Shown: piece by piece, positions 1 to 7,620 of the stretch
How positions within the stretch are numbered: position 1 is the stretch's first letter
Layout of the letters: every line of letters starts with the position of its first letter
Origin: Pseudoselenomonas ruminantium
GTDB lineage: Bacteria; Bacillota; Negativicutes; Selenomonadales; Selenomonadaceae
Reading direction: 5' to 3'
Assembly (NCBI GenBank): GCA_902780915.1
Contig: CACZHK010000037.1
Span: forward strand, 1 to 42,198
Length of the DNA stretch: 42,198 bases
Made by a program: the position numbers and the translations under genes
The notes under the pieces: generated by a model
Database searches by the model: none
The model's input: the letters and a program-made list of their open reading frames with translations, nothing else
Told to the model about the DNA's origin: nothing

Positions 1-97
1 GTGGATCCACCTGTTCCCATTCCGAACACAGTAGTTAAGCACCAAGAGGCCGAAAGTACTTGCCTGGAGACGGGCTGGGAGGATAGGAAGCTGCTGG
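1..97 (+). rRNA. rrf: 5S ribosomal RNA, 5' end missing
   Basis: The stretch carries the conserved 5S core (CCATTCCGAACACAG, then GTTAAGC, GAAAGTACTTG, and GGGAGGATAGGAAG near the 3' end). About 20 nt of the 5' end lie outside the window. The 3' boundary is estimated to within a few bases. tRNA genes follow directly, so this is the distal end of an rRNA operon. Confidence 0.93.
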
Positions 98-103
98 TTT
101 CAT

Positions 104-180
104 GGCGGCTTTGGTGAAGTGGTTAACACACTGGATTGTGGCTCCAGCATGCATGGGTTCGACCCCCATAAGTCGCCCCA
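104..180 (+). tRNA. tRNA-His (GTG)
   Basis: A cloverleaf can be drawn with anticodon GTG in the loop of TGGATTGTGGCTCCA. The acceptor stem GCGGCTT pairs with AAGTCGC. The extra 5' G at position 104 faces discriminator C, the hallmark of tRNA-His. CCA is encoded. It lies 7 nt after the likely 5S end. Confidence 0.96.
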
Positions 181-187
181 TTATCAT

Positions 188-263
<76 letters not shown>

Positions 264-277
264 TCTAATTTCATAGC

Positions 278-368
278 GGAGTGGTACTCAAGTGGCTTAA
301 GAGGACGGTTTGCTAAATCGTTAGGCTGGGTAACTGGTGCGGAGGTTCGAATCCTCTCCACTCCGCCA
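278..368 (+). tRNA. tRNA-Ser (GCT)
   Basis: A class II tRNA of 91 nt with a long variable arm. The anticodon GCT reads AGC/AGU serine codons. Acceptor stem GGAGTGG pairs with CCACTCC, with discriminator G and an encoded CCA. It is the last RNA gene before the terminator. Confidence 0.96.
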
Positions 369-381
369 CTATGACACATCA

Positions 382-409
382 GGCTTCAGCTTCGGCTGGA
401 GCCTTTTTC
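382..409 (+). terminator. Terminator of the rRNA/tRNA operon
   Basis: A 9-bp hairpin GGCTTCAGC / GCTGGAGCC (one G-T pair) with a stable TTCG tetraloop is followed by five T. It closes the 5S-tRNA transcript. Confidence 0.9.
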
Positions 410-435
410 TTAATATCATCTTGGGGGTGTGTGAA

Positions 436-2109
436 ATGTCCTTGCGTCGCAGGATACCTGTAGGAGTTGATGATTTTAAGCAGCTGCGTGAAGAATGCTA
501 TTTCGTTGACAAGACGAGATTCATCAAGGAATTGGTGGACGAACGCAGTAAGGTTACGCTCATCACACGGCCGCGTCGCTTTGGCAAGACGCTCACCATG
601 AGTATGCTTTATTATTTCTTCACAAACGAGAATGCTGAGGAGAATCGCAAGCTATTTGCTGATACGGATATTGCTTCTGGTGGCGGGAGGTATATGTCGG
701 AGCAAGGGAGACGCCCTGTGATTTTTCTGACACTTAATGATGCGAAGCAAATGGATATGGGGTCCATGGTTCAGCGTATCGGTCGCATCATGGCAAGAAC
801 CTATAGAGCATTTCCTTTTCTTGCTGAGTCCGAATCGCCGCTGACGCAGGCTGAAAAAGAATATTATGAGCGGATTAATGATATGAAGGCTACTCGTGAG
901 GAATTGGAGGACAGCCTTCGTGCCTTATCGTCTTTCCTGTATCAATATTATGGGGACAAGGCTGTTATCCTGTTGGATGAATATGATGTTCCTGTTCAGC
1001 AGGGGTGGCAGTACCACTTCCATGAAGATGTTGTCTCCTTTATGCGTAACTTTATGGGAGCAGCCTTCAAGTCCAATGCTTCATTGGACTTTGGTATCAT
1101 CACAGGTGTACTGCGTATAGCCAAGGAGACTATCTTCAGCTCGTTGAATAATTTAGAAATCTCCAGCGTTGTACAGGGGCGATTTGCCGATATCATGGGG
1201 TTTACGGAAGATGAAGTTTGTACCATGGCAGAAAGCCTGGGACACGCTGACCGGGTTGAAGAAATAAGGCACTGGTACGATGGCTACACCTTTTCCGGGC
1301 AGGAAATGTACAACCCTTGGTCGGTAATCAATTACTTCCAACAGGGGTGCCAGCCACAGGTCTTTTGGCTGAATACTTCCGGCAATGCTATCATAGGCGA
1401 GATGATGGAACATGCTGATGCATCTGATGAAGAAAAGCTGCTGTCCTTGCTGAATGGCGAACCAGTGGATGCAGTAGTGGATGAAGCTGTGGTGTATTCT
1501 GACATATATACCAACAAGGATGCCTTATATACCATGCTGCTTACAGCAGGGTATCTGAAAGCTATAGAAAATCGGCTGGATGACGGAGAGCATATATGCA
1601 CCTTGGCTATCCCCAACAGGGAGATTGCCACGGTCTATCGCAAGGAAGTGGTGAACCGCTATCGTGGCAGGATGTCGCGTACTGACCTCCGCATGGTTCT
1701 TATGTCCATTGCCAATGGCGATGGGGAAAAGTTTTCTATTGGCCTGCAGAAATATCTGGAGCAGATTGCCAGCTTCCATGACACAGCTAACAAGGAAAGC
1801 TTCTATCATGGCTTCCTGTTGGGACTGACGGCTTGGTTCCTGCCCAAGTACCGTGTCAAGTCAAACCGGGAAAGTGGCTATGGTCGCTTTGACTTGGGAA
1901 TTTTCCCAAATGAGCAGGGACAGGCAGGCGTGATCATGGAGTTCAAGGTGGCTGACAGCGAAGAGTCACTGCAAGAGACAGCTGAGGCGGCGCTGGCTCA
2001 GATTGGACAGATGGATTACCTGGCTGAGTTCCGTGAGCAGGCCGTTGATAACGTCTGGAAGTATGGCATAGCTTTTTACGGCAAGAAACTGCGTTTGGTT
2101 TGTGGTTAA
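436..2109 (+). CDS. AAA-ATPase-like / PD-(D/E)XK nuclease-like protein (DUF1703 type)
   Basis: A 557-residue protein of the large, poorly characterised family that joins an N-terminal AAA-ATPase-like domain to a C-terminal PD-(D/E)XK nuclease-like domain; it is often multicopy in anaerobic gut bacteria. A Walker A-like RPRRFGKT sits at residues 45-52 and Walker B ILLDEYD around D181-E182. The nuclease-like signature is D486 (RFDLGIF) followed by E502-F-K504. ATG 436 was chosen because it follows a GGGGG-rich ribosome binding site and the family begins with an MxLRRxIPVG-like stretch; longer starts would run back into tRNA-Ser. It directly follows the rRNA operon terminator and has no obvious functional partner. 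The real substrate and role are unknown. Nuclease activity is inferred from the motif only. Confidence 0.87.
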   Translation: MSLRRRIPVGVDDFKQLREECYFVDKTRFIKELVDERSKVTLITRPRRFGKTLTMSMLYYFFTNENAEENRKLFADTDIASGGGRYMSEQGRRPVIFLTLNDAKQMDMGSMVQRIGRIMARTYRAFPFLAESESPLTQAEKEYYERINDMKATREELEDSLRALSSFLYQYYGDKAVILLDEYDVPVQQGWQYHFHEDVVSFMRNFMGAAFKSNASLDFGIITGVLRIAKETIFSSLNNLEISSVVQGRFADIMGFTEDEVCTMAESLGHADRVEEIRHWYDGYTFSGQEMYNPWSVINYFQQGCQPQVFWLNTSGNAIIGEMMEHADASDEEKLLSLLNGEPVDAVVDEAVVYSDIYTNKDALYTMLLTAGYLKAIENRLDDGEHICTLAIPNREIATVYRKEVVNRYRGRMSRTDLRMVLMSIANGDGEKFSIGLQKYLEQIASFHDTANKESFYHGFLLGLTAWFLPKYRVKSNRESGYGRFDLGIFPNEQGQAGVIMEFKVADSEESLQETAEAALAQIGQMDYLAEFREQAVDNVWKYGIAFYGKKLRLVCG

Positions 2110-2169
2110 GGCAACGAGTGGAACTGGCAGCAAGTTTATATTCTTGTTTTCAATAATAAGGAGGCTGGC

Positions 2170-2838
2170 ATGATAATGAAGAAGGTAATGATGATTGTCC
2201 TGCTGCTGTTGGTGGCAATCGGGGGAGCAGCAGTTTTTGCCTACAGCAGGGAACATACGCCTGAGTACGCTCTTGGTGAGATTGCATACGGCATACAGTC
2301 CCGGGATTATGAGAAGGTTTCCCGTTATGCGGATCTGCAGACTTTGGCGACGCTCAGCTATGACGAGAGCACTGCTATTCTCTGCCGGGAGGTCGAGAAG
2401 CTTTCCCGCATGTATCCCCAGGATTGGTTCTTCCGCCATGATACGGCCTTTATGACCAAGTATATCACTGACAGGCGTGAGGATGATATCACCTTGATTC
2501 AGGAGATCATGAAGTTTTATCTGACCGGCAATACTCCTATTACCAAGCAGGAGGGCGAGGCTCGCTGGATTGCTGATGAGACGGCCAAATTCCTGCAGGA
2601 GTACGATGCTGAGGTGGTGAAGGTGGAGACTGAGGATGAAACCGCCATTGCCACTATTTCCATCAAAGGCCATGACAGCGACTACGGCCGCCTGGCACCA
2701 AAGCTGACTCTCAAGGTTGCTCTTGAGGAGCAGCAGGACGGGCATTGGAAGGTGGTCAGGGTCAGCAATGTGAAGGAGCTGTTCTATCCTGTGGTGGATG
2801 GGATAGAGAATTACTGGACTATGCAGGGCTGGCAGTGA
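2170..2838 (+). CDS. Membrane-anchored protein of unknown function (DUF2939-like)
   Basis: A 222-residue protein with an uncleaved-looking N-terminal hydrophobic segment (residues 5-25: MMIVLLLLVAIGGAAVFAY) followed by a soluble, presumably extracytoplasmic domain. The early part resembles small DUF2939-type proteins: a tyrosine-rich start (YALGEIAYGIQSRDYEKVSRYAD) that suggests an NTF2-like or helical fold. That link is a weak resemblance, not a firm assignment. AAGGAGG at 2158-2164 gives good spacing to ATG 2170; a second ATG at 2176 is possible. It is a monocistronic unit closed by the hairpin at 2854. Nothing in its neighbours points to a job. Confidence 0.8.
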   Translation: MIMKKVMMIVLLLLVAIGGAAVFAYSREHTPEYALGEIAYGIQSRDYEKVSRYADLQTLATLSYDESTAILCREVEKLSRMYPQDWFFRHDTAFMTKYITDRREDDITLIQEIMKFYLTGNTPITKQEGEARWIADETAKFLQEYDAEVVKVETEDETAIATISIKGHDSDYGRLAPKLTLKVALEEQQDGHWKVVRVSNVKELFYPVVDGIENYWTMQGWQ

Positions 2839-2853
2839 TAGTTGATATTTTTA

Positions 2854-2880
2854 GGCTTCGGGGTATCCCGGAGTCTTTTT
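2854..2880 (+). terminator. Rho-independent terminator
   Basis: A 9-bp stem GGCTTCGGG / CCCGGAGTC (two G-T pairs) with loop GTAT is followed by five T. It lies 15 nt after the stop of the DUF2939-like gene. Confidence 0.85.
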
Positions 2881-2893
2881 CTTTGGGGAAAGA

Positions 2894-2923
2894 TTGGTAA
2901 AAAGCGCCAAAAAATGATACAAT
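2894..2923 (+). promoter_or_regulatory. metA promoter, SigA type
   Basis: -35 TTGGTA (2894-2899), 18-nt spacer, -10 TACAAT (2918-2923) with an extended TG at 2915-2916. The resulting leader is only about 30 nt, too short for a SAM riboswitch or T-box. Confidence 0.7.
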
Positions 2924-2962
2924 AAACAAGTTTACAAATAGCAAAATAAGGATGTGCATTCT

Positions 2963-3898
2963 ATGCCAATCAAAATACCCAATAATCTCCCTGCCACCCA
3001 TGTGCTGGAGGGGGAGAATATCTTTGTCATGGACGCTGACCGGGCCTATAGCCAGGATATCCGTCCCCTGAAGATACTGATACTGAACCTCATGCCCATC
3101 AAGTCGGTGACGGAAACGCAGCTCCTGCGGCTGCTGGGCAATACGCCTCTGCAGGTGGAAGTGGATTTCATCTACACTGAGTCCTATGTGCCCTCCCATA
3201 CTTCCCAGGATTACCTCACGGAGTTCTACGGCACCTTTGCGGAGGTGCGCCATCGGAAATACGATGGCTTCATCATCACCGGGGCGCCGGTGGAGAACAT
3301 GGAGTTTGAGGAGGTGGCCTACTGGGACGAGGTGGCGGAAATCATGGAGTGGTCCAAGACCCATGCCTACTCCACCTTCCATATCTGCTGGGGTGCCCAG
3401 GCAGGGCTTTACTATCACTATGGCATCAAGAAGCATCAGGTGGGGGAGAAGATCTTCGGGGTCTTCAGGCATCACCTCTGCGTGGAGAATGAGCGGCTCC
3501 TGCGAGGCTTTGATGATGAGTTCTTCGTGCCCCACTCCCGCCATACGGAGAATCGCAAGGCGGATATAGAGAAGGTGCCGGAGCTGACCATCATGGCGGA
3601 AGCCGAAGGCAAGGCGGGCCCCTATATCATCGCCAATCTGGAGAAGAGGCAGTTCTTCATCACGGGCCATGCGGAGTATGACCCCTTGACCCTGAAAGCA
3701 GAGTACGACCGGGATGTGAAGGCAGGCATGAACCCCAATGTGCCCAGCAATTACTATCCTGACGATGACCCCACGAAGCCGCCCATCGTGCGCTGGCGCA
3801 GCGTGGCCCATCTGCTTTTCGCCAACTGGCTCAACTACTATGTATACCAGGAGACACCGTACGAGCTGGATGAACTCAACAAGGGACGGGATGATTAA
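2963..3898 (+). CDS. metA: Homoserine O-acyltransferase MetA, probably acetyl-specific
   Basis: Activates homoserine for methionine synthesis by O-acylation in the cytosol. The 311-residue length is typical of the MetA family. The catalytic Cys is C142 (HICWGAQAG); the His-Glu pair is in TGHAEYD (about H236 and E238). Residue 111 is Glu (GAPVEN); in this family Glu at 111 goes with acetyl-CoA and Gly with succinyl-CoA, so the product is predicted to be O-acetylhomoserine despite the usual succinyltransferase label. ATG 2963 starts the conserved MPIKIP and lies 10 nt after AAGGA; an in-frame GTG at 2954 is too close to that site. It has its own promoter and no methionine genes nearby. Confidence 0.95.
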   Translation: MPIKIPNNLPATHVLEGENIFVMDADRAYSQDIRPLKILILNLMPIKSVTETQLLRLLGNTPLQVEVDFIYTESYVPSHTSQDYLTEFYGTFAEVRHRKYDGFIITGAPVENMEFEEVAYWDEVAEIMEWSKTHAYSTFHICWGAQAGLYYHYGIKKHQVGEKIFGVFRHHLCVENERLLRGFDDEFFVPHSRHTENRKADIEKVPELTIMAEAEGKAGPYIIANLEKRQFFITGHAEYDPLTLKAEYDRDVKAGMNPNVPSNYYPDDDPTKPPIVRWRSVAHLLFANWLNYYVYQETPYELDELNKGRDD

Positions 3899-3937
3899 AG
3901 GTCTTGCCATAAAAATTTAAATACGCTTAAAATCTGA

Positions 3938-3966
3938 TTGAAAATCCGTCCGCAATGCGATATAAT
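3938..3966 (+). promoter_or_regulatory. Strong SigA promoter for the 111-residue orphan gene
   Basis: -35 TTGAAA (3938-3943), exactly 17 nt, then a consensus -10 TATAAT (3961-3966). The predicted start near 3973 leaves a leader of about 98 nt before the ATG at 4071. Confidence 0.85.
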
Positions 3967-3972
3967 AAATCC

Positions 3973-4070
3973 AAAGGCTCCCTAAATGGGAGGTCCGGAA
4001 CTGTAACGATGAACTAGTAAAGGCAGAAAGGATTCAGCCGACGTAACTAGGGGGCAGGGAGGTATACGTT
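3973..4070 (+). promoter_or_regulatory. Long, possibly structured 5' leader (unidentified)
   Basis: Visible pairings: CTCCC/GGGAG (3978-3982 with 3988-3992, loop TAAAT) and a longer-range CTAGT/ACTAG (4014-4018 with 4046-4050). Four GGA motifs occur: in the first hairpin, at CCGGAA, at AAGGATT, and in the Shine-Dalgarno GGGAGG (4057-4062). I do not recognise it as a known riboswitch. The repeated GGA motifs would also fit CsrA binding. Both readings are inference. Confidence 0.4.
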
Positions 4071-4406
4071 ATGATTGTAGCAGCTCAGGATGCCCGCGTC
4101 ATCGAGGCTGGTGTTCGTGAAGCCGAGACTGAGCGTGTGGCATGTGTTGGAGGGGATTTCCGCGACATGATGGCAGAGGAAGTGCGCCAGCAGACTTTGG
4201 CGGAGATTCAGAAGGAAAACGAACTGTGCGGTCTCAAGGATATGAAACGGGATTTGCAGATGCAGGTCAATAATCCTCATCTGCTGAACATTCACCGCAG
4301 GGTGATGGCTGATGGCAGCTACATCATCACGGAGAAGCATGGAGAAGCACAGATTTCCCATTATTGCAAGCGGCTGGAATGCAGGCTTCTGACGGTGGGA
4401 CGATAA
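4071..4406 (+). CDS. Small protein of unknown function
   Basis: A 111-residue, charged, cytosolic-looking protein with no signal peptide or membrane segment. The middle (residues 25-65) looks helical and acidic/basic. The C-terminal part carries RRVMADGSYIIT, matching a stretch (RKYMPDGSFLIL) in the small protein encoded at 39131-39637. ATG 4071 lies 8 nt after GGGAGG and the promoter at 3938 is near consensus, so the gene is probably well expressed. It is a single-gene unit with its own terminator. I do not recognise a family. Confidence 0.8.
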   Translation: MIVAAQDARVIEAGVREAETERVACVGGDFRDMMAEEVRQQTLAEIQKENELCGLKDMKRDLQMQVNNPHLLNIHRRVMADGSYIITEKHGEAQISHYCKRLECRLLTVGR

Positions 4407-4417
4407 GAGCATATTCA

Positions 4418-4450
4418 GGGTGCCCCTGAGGGGGCATCCTTTTTATTTTT
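4418..4450 (+). terminator. Rho-independent terminator
   Basis: Stem GGGTGCCCC / GGGGCATCC with loop TGAG, then a T-rich tail TTTTTATTTTTG. It follows the 111-residue orphan by 11 nt. Confidence 0.92.
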
Positions 4451-4529
4451 GTCTTTTTGAGGGCAGGGATAAGGGCAGGGGGTGGCGAAAGATTCATCAG
4501 TGAAGTTATTTGTGCAAGGGGGTATCTTT

Positions 4530-6119
4530 ATGCCAAAATTAAGGCGAAGCTATGCTGCTCTTTGCCTGGGCTTGTGCAGTTTCCTGCTGGCTCTGGTATG
4601 GGCGCCGGGGCTGGCGGGGGCGGCTTCGGGCACGGGGGAGCTCATCATCTGCCACACCAATGATATGCACTCCCGCATCCTGCCTGAGGATGACTGGGGC
4701 CGGTCCATAGGGCTGGCGGAAATCGCAGCGGTGGTGAAGGCCGTTCGGGCAGAGCATCCCGCCACTCTCTGGCTGGATGCGGGGGACACGGTGCATGGCA
4801 TGCCCATGATCAACGTGACCAAGGGCGAGAGCATCGTGCCTCTGCTCAATGAGGCAGGGATCGATGCCATGGTCCCCGGGAACCACGATTTCAACTACGG
4901 CTTTGACAATCTCCTGAAGCTCTCCAAGGAGATGGAGTTCCCGCTGCTCTGCGCCAATCTGGTGCGGGAGCAGAATGGCAAGCAGGTTTTCCCCGGCTAT
5001 AAGATTTTCAGGCTGCAGGGCTTGAAGGTAGGGGTGTTTGGCCTGTCTACCCCGGAGACAGCTTACACGAGCAACCCCGATAATGTGTTGGGGCTGAAGT
5101 TCACGGATCCTGTGGCAGAAGCCAGGGAGATGGTGAAGAAATTGCGTCCCAGGTGCGATGTGGTCATTGGTCTCATGCACATGGGGCTGAATGAGAGCAG
5201 CGATTTCACCAGCAAGCGCATAGCCGAAGAAGTGGAGGGCATAGACCTGATCGTGGATGGTCATAGCCATACCACTTTGCCCGAGGGGCTGCAGGTGGGC
5301 AAGACCATGATCGTCCAGACGGGCTGGCATGACCACACGCTGGGGGAAGTCAGGCTCGAGGTGAAGAACCACAAGGTCATCGCGGTGAAGGCAAAGCTCC
5401 TGAGCAAGGAAGAGCTGCAGCAGACGGGTGTGAAGCCTGACGAGAAAATCCAGCGGGCCGTGGCCAAGGCCAAGGAGAGGAGCGAAGCACTCTTCCAGCA
5501 GGTGGTGACCTACAGTGACAGGAAGCTCAGCGGCGAAAGAACGGTCTTGCGCCGTCAGGAGTCGGAGATGGGCAATCTCTGCGCCGATGCCATCCGCTGG
5601 CAGACAGGGGCGGAAATTGCCGTGGAGAATGGCGGCGGCATGCGCACGGGCCTGCCTCAGGGCAATGTGACCCGGGGGGACTGCCTGGCCATCTTCCCCT
5701 TCGGCAATACTCTGCGCATGGCAGAGGTGCAGGGCAAGGTCATCCGCCAGATGATGGAGTATTCCCTCTCGAGCTATCCGTCAGAATTCGGAGGCTTCCT
5801 GTCCTTCTCGGGCATGACTGTCACCTGCGACCCCACCCTGCCTGTGGGGCATCGCATCAAGGAAATCAAGGTGAACGGCGTGCCGCTGGATGATGCACGC
5901 ATTTACACTCTGGCCGCCATTGACTTCCTCTTTGCAGGCGGCGATGGCTACGATATGCTGAAAGGCGCCAAGATCGTGGGCGAGTCCGTCACCTGCGAGG
6001 AAGTGCTGGCCAACTACCTCAATCAGGTGGGCATGAAGGGCATCGAGACAGGCCGGCTGAAGATGCTCAAGGAAATCGAAGCGCCGCCAGCAGAGGCAGA
6101 TCTGGCCGAGGCAGCCTGA
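4530..6119 (+). CDS. Secreted 5'-nucleotidase / metallophosphatase (UshA-like)
   Basis: A 529-residue exported enzyme of the 5'-nucleotidase family, expected to hydrolyse nucleotides or related phosphoesters outside the cytoplasmic membrane. Signal peptide at residues 1-32 with cleavage near AGAA-SG. The N-terminal metallophosphatase domain has D45-x-H47, D83-x-G-D86, GNHD at 117-120 and DGHSH at 243-247. The C-terminal substrate domain has GNLCADA, ENGGGMR, FPFGNTL and GGDGYDM. ATG 4530 follows AAGGGGG by 7 nt and starts the signal peptide; a longer reading frame from 4482 has no good site. No sorting signal or membrane anchor is seen. The exact substrate (5'-nucleotides or 2',3'-cyclic nucleotides) cannot be told from sequence. 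Confidence 0.92.
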   Translation: MPKLRRSYAALCLGLCSFLLALVWAPGLAGAASGTGELIICHTNDMHSRILPEDDWGRSIGLAEIAAVVKAVRAEHPATLWLDAGDTVHGMPMINVTKGESIVPLLNEAGIDAMVPGNHDFNYGFDNLLKLSKEMEFPLLCANLVREQNGKQVFPGYKIFRLQGLKVGVFGLSTPETAYTSNPDNVLGLKFTDPVAEAREMVKKLRPRCDVVIGLMHMGLNESSDFTSKRIAEEVEGIDLIVDGHSHTTLPEGLQVGKTMIVQTGWHDHTLGEVRLEVKNHKVIAVKAKLLSKEELQQTGVKPDEKIQRAVAKAKERSEALFQQVVTYSDRKLSGERTVLRRQESEMGNLCADAIRWQTGAEIAVENGGGMRTGLPQGNVTRGDCLAIFPFGNTLRMAEVQGKVIRQMMEYSLSSYPSEFGGFLSFSGMTVTCDPTLPVGHRIKEIKVNGVPLDDARIYTLAAIDFLFAGGDGYDMLKGAKIVGESVTCEEVLANYLNQVGMKGIETGRLKMLKEIEAPPAEADLAEAA

Positions 6120-6133
6120 ATTATTTTGCTAGA

Positions 6134-6164
6134 AGCCTTCCCCATTGGGGAGGGCTGTTTTTTT
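6134..6164 (+). terminator. Rho-independent terminator
   Basis: Stem AGCCTTCCCC / GGGGAGGGCT with loop ATT, then a run of seven or more T after one G. The arm sequence is the same AGCCTTCCCC that borders the large palindromic repeat at 10801, so it may be a remnant of the same repeat family. Confidence 0.92.
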
Positions 6165-6225
6165 GTCATATTGCTTGCATAAAACTGTAATTTTTAATGG
6201 AATTATAATATAATCTTAATGTTGT

Positions 6226-6254
6226 TTGAACCATCATGTTTTAATATATGTAAT
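6226..6254 (+). promoter_or_regulatory. Candidate promoter of the tolC-macAB operon
   Basis: TTGAAC (6226-6231), 17 nt, TGTAAT (6249-6254) is one option in a very AT-rich stretch. Two overlapping TATAAT boxes at 6204-6214 lack a well-spaced -35. The exact promoter is uncertain. Confidence 0.35.
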
Positions 6255-6288
6255 ATGCAATGTGAAAGTTATGCAAGGGGGAATATAG

Positions 6289-7605
6289 ATGAAGAAGATG
6301 AAGCTGGGCTTCGGGGCTCTGGCTTTGACTCTTGCTTTGGGAGGCCTTTGGCAGCCTGCGGTGGGTAGCTGCGCGGCCCTGTCACTGGATGAAGCTGTCC
6401 AGCTGGCCCTTTCTCAGAACACAGGGCTGAAGGTGACGAAGAAGGGAGAGGCAACGGCTGAGGCGCGGCTCAGGCAGGCCAAGGGCACCAACGGCGTGAG
6501 CGCTTCCCTGAGCGACAATCTTTCCTCCGGCAAGGTCAGCGGGGCCGAGAGGAGTGACAGCAACAGCCTGAGCCTTTCCGGTTCCCTGCCCATCTACAGC
6601 GGCGGCAAGAACCAGGCTAATATCAAATCCAGCGAGATTGGCGTGGATACGGCGAAACTGGCCACGGCGCGGGAGCAGGAGAATCTGAAGCTCTCTGTCA
6701 TCAAGGCCTATTATGATGCCCTGGAAGCCAGGAAGAATATAGATGTGAATCAGGAGTCGGTGGACAACTATCAGGCGCATCTGACCAATGTGCAGCAGCT
6801 ATACTCTGCCGGTTCCAAGGCCAAGATAGATGTGCTGCGTTCCTCTGTGGAGCTGTCCAATGCCCAGCAGACTCTCATCAAATCCCAGAACGCCTATGAG
6901 GTGAAACTGGCCACTCTCAGGAACTATCTGAACATGGACAGGGAGGAACCCTTGAGCCTGACCACGGATTTTGCCTATGACAGGTTCGATACCTCCATGG
7001 CGGAGGCCATCGCCTATGCCTACGGCAACCGCAAGGACCTGCTCTCCGATGAATATGTGGTGGAGCAGAAGGAACTGGCCATCAAGGCAGCCAAGGCAGG
7101 CTTTTTGCCCACAGTGAGCCTGAGCGTAGGCCTGGGGCAGTCCAATGATTTCCACCCCGGCAGCGATTCCAGCCAGAACTGGTCGGCAGGGGTAGGCGTC
7201 AAATGGAATATCTTCGACAACGGCGTGACCCGCGCCCAGGTGGACGAGGCAGAGGTGGCCCGGGATGTGGCCAGGCTCACCCTGGAGAAGGACAAGGAAA
7301 CCGTAGACCTGAATCTGCGTACTGCCTATTACAATATGCGGGAGGCGGAGAAGCGCTTCAACTCCACCAGCGAGGCGGTGAATCAGGCGGAAGAGGACTA
7401 CTATATCGCCACGGAAAAATACCGGGCAGGTGAGGGCCTGATGCTGGACATCATAGATGCCCAGCTGGCTCTCTCCACCGCCAAGCTCAACTATATCAGC
7501 GCCCAGTATGACTACGCGCGGTATAAGGCCGAGGTGGAGAACGCCATGGGCATTTCCCTGACTGAAAGCGAAATGGCAGCTGCCGCAAGGTTGGGACAGG
7601 AGTAA
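6289..7605 (+). CDS. TolC-family outer-membrane channel
   Basis: A 438-residue outer-membrane efflux protein that provides the exit duct for the MacAB pump encoded downstream. The sequence shows two repeats of long heptad-rich helices (DEAVQLALSQN...; and the second half GVTRAQVDEAEVARDVARL...) separated by short beta-type segments such as VSASLSDNL and PTVSLSVGLGQS, as in TolC. The signal peptide ends around residue 26-30; a VGSC lipobox-like tetrad places C28 where a lipoprotein Cys would be, so it may be lipidated like some OprM relatives, but this is uncertain. ATG 6289 is preceded by AAGGGGG. First gene of a four-gene operon. Its presence implies a diderm cell. Confidence 0.92.
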   Translation: MKKMKLGFGALALTLALGGLWQPAVGSCAALSLDEAVQLALSQNTGLKVTKKGEATAEARLRQAKGTNGVSASLSDNLSSGKVSGAERSDSNSLSLSGSLPIYSGGKNQANIKSSEIGVDTAKLATAREQENLKLSVIKAYYDALEARKNIDVNQESVDNYQAHLTNVQQLYSAGSKAKIDVLRSSVELSNAQQTLIKSQNAYEVKLATLRNYLNMDREEPLSLTTDFAYDRFDTSMAEAIAYAYGNRKDLLSDEYVVEQKELAIKAAKAGFLPTVSLSVGLGQSNDFHPGSDSSQNWSAGVGVKWNIFDNGVTRAQVDEAEVARDVARLTLEKDKETVDLNLRTAYYNMREAEKRFNSTSEAVNQAEEDYYIATEKYRAGEGLMLDIIDAQLALSTAKLNYISAQYDYARYKAEVENAMGISLTESEMAAAARLGQE

Positions 7606-7620
7606 CGAGGTGAGTTTAGC

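Noticed and set aside
2924..2962. SAM riboswitch or T-box before metA
   Set aside because: The promoter leaves a leader of only about 30 nt, far too short for either element.
2819..3910. Long open frame on the minus strand opposite metA
   Set aside because: It is a shadow of the GC-rich metA codons; no ribosome binding site, and the protein resembles no family. The same applies to most long minus-strand frames, such as those opposite macB, pgcA, mtlA and the MATE gene.
3973..4070. c-di-GMP (GEMM) riboswitch in the leader of the 111-residue orphan
   Set aside because: Considered because of GACGTAAC-like pieces, but the conserved GEMM core and its two helices are not present.
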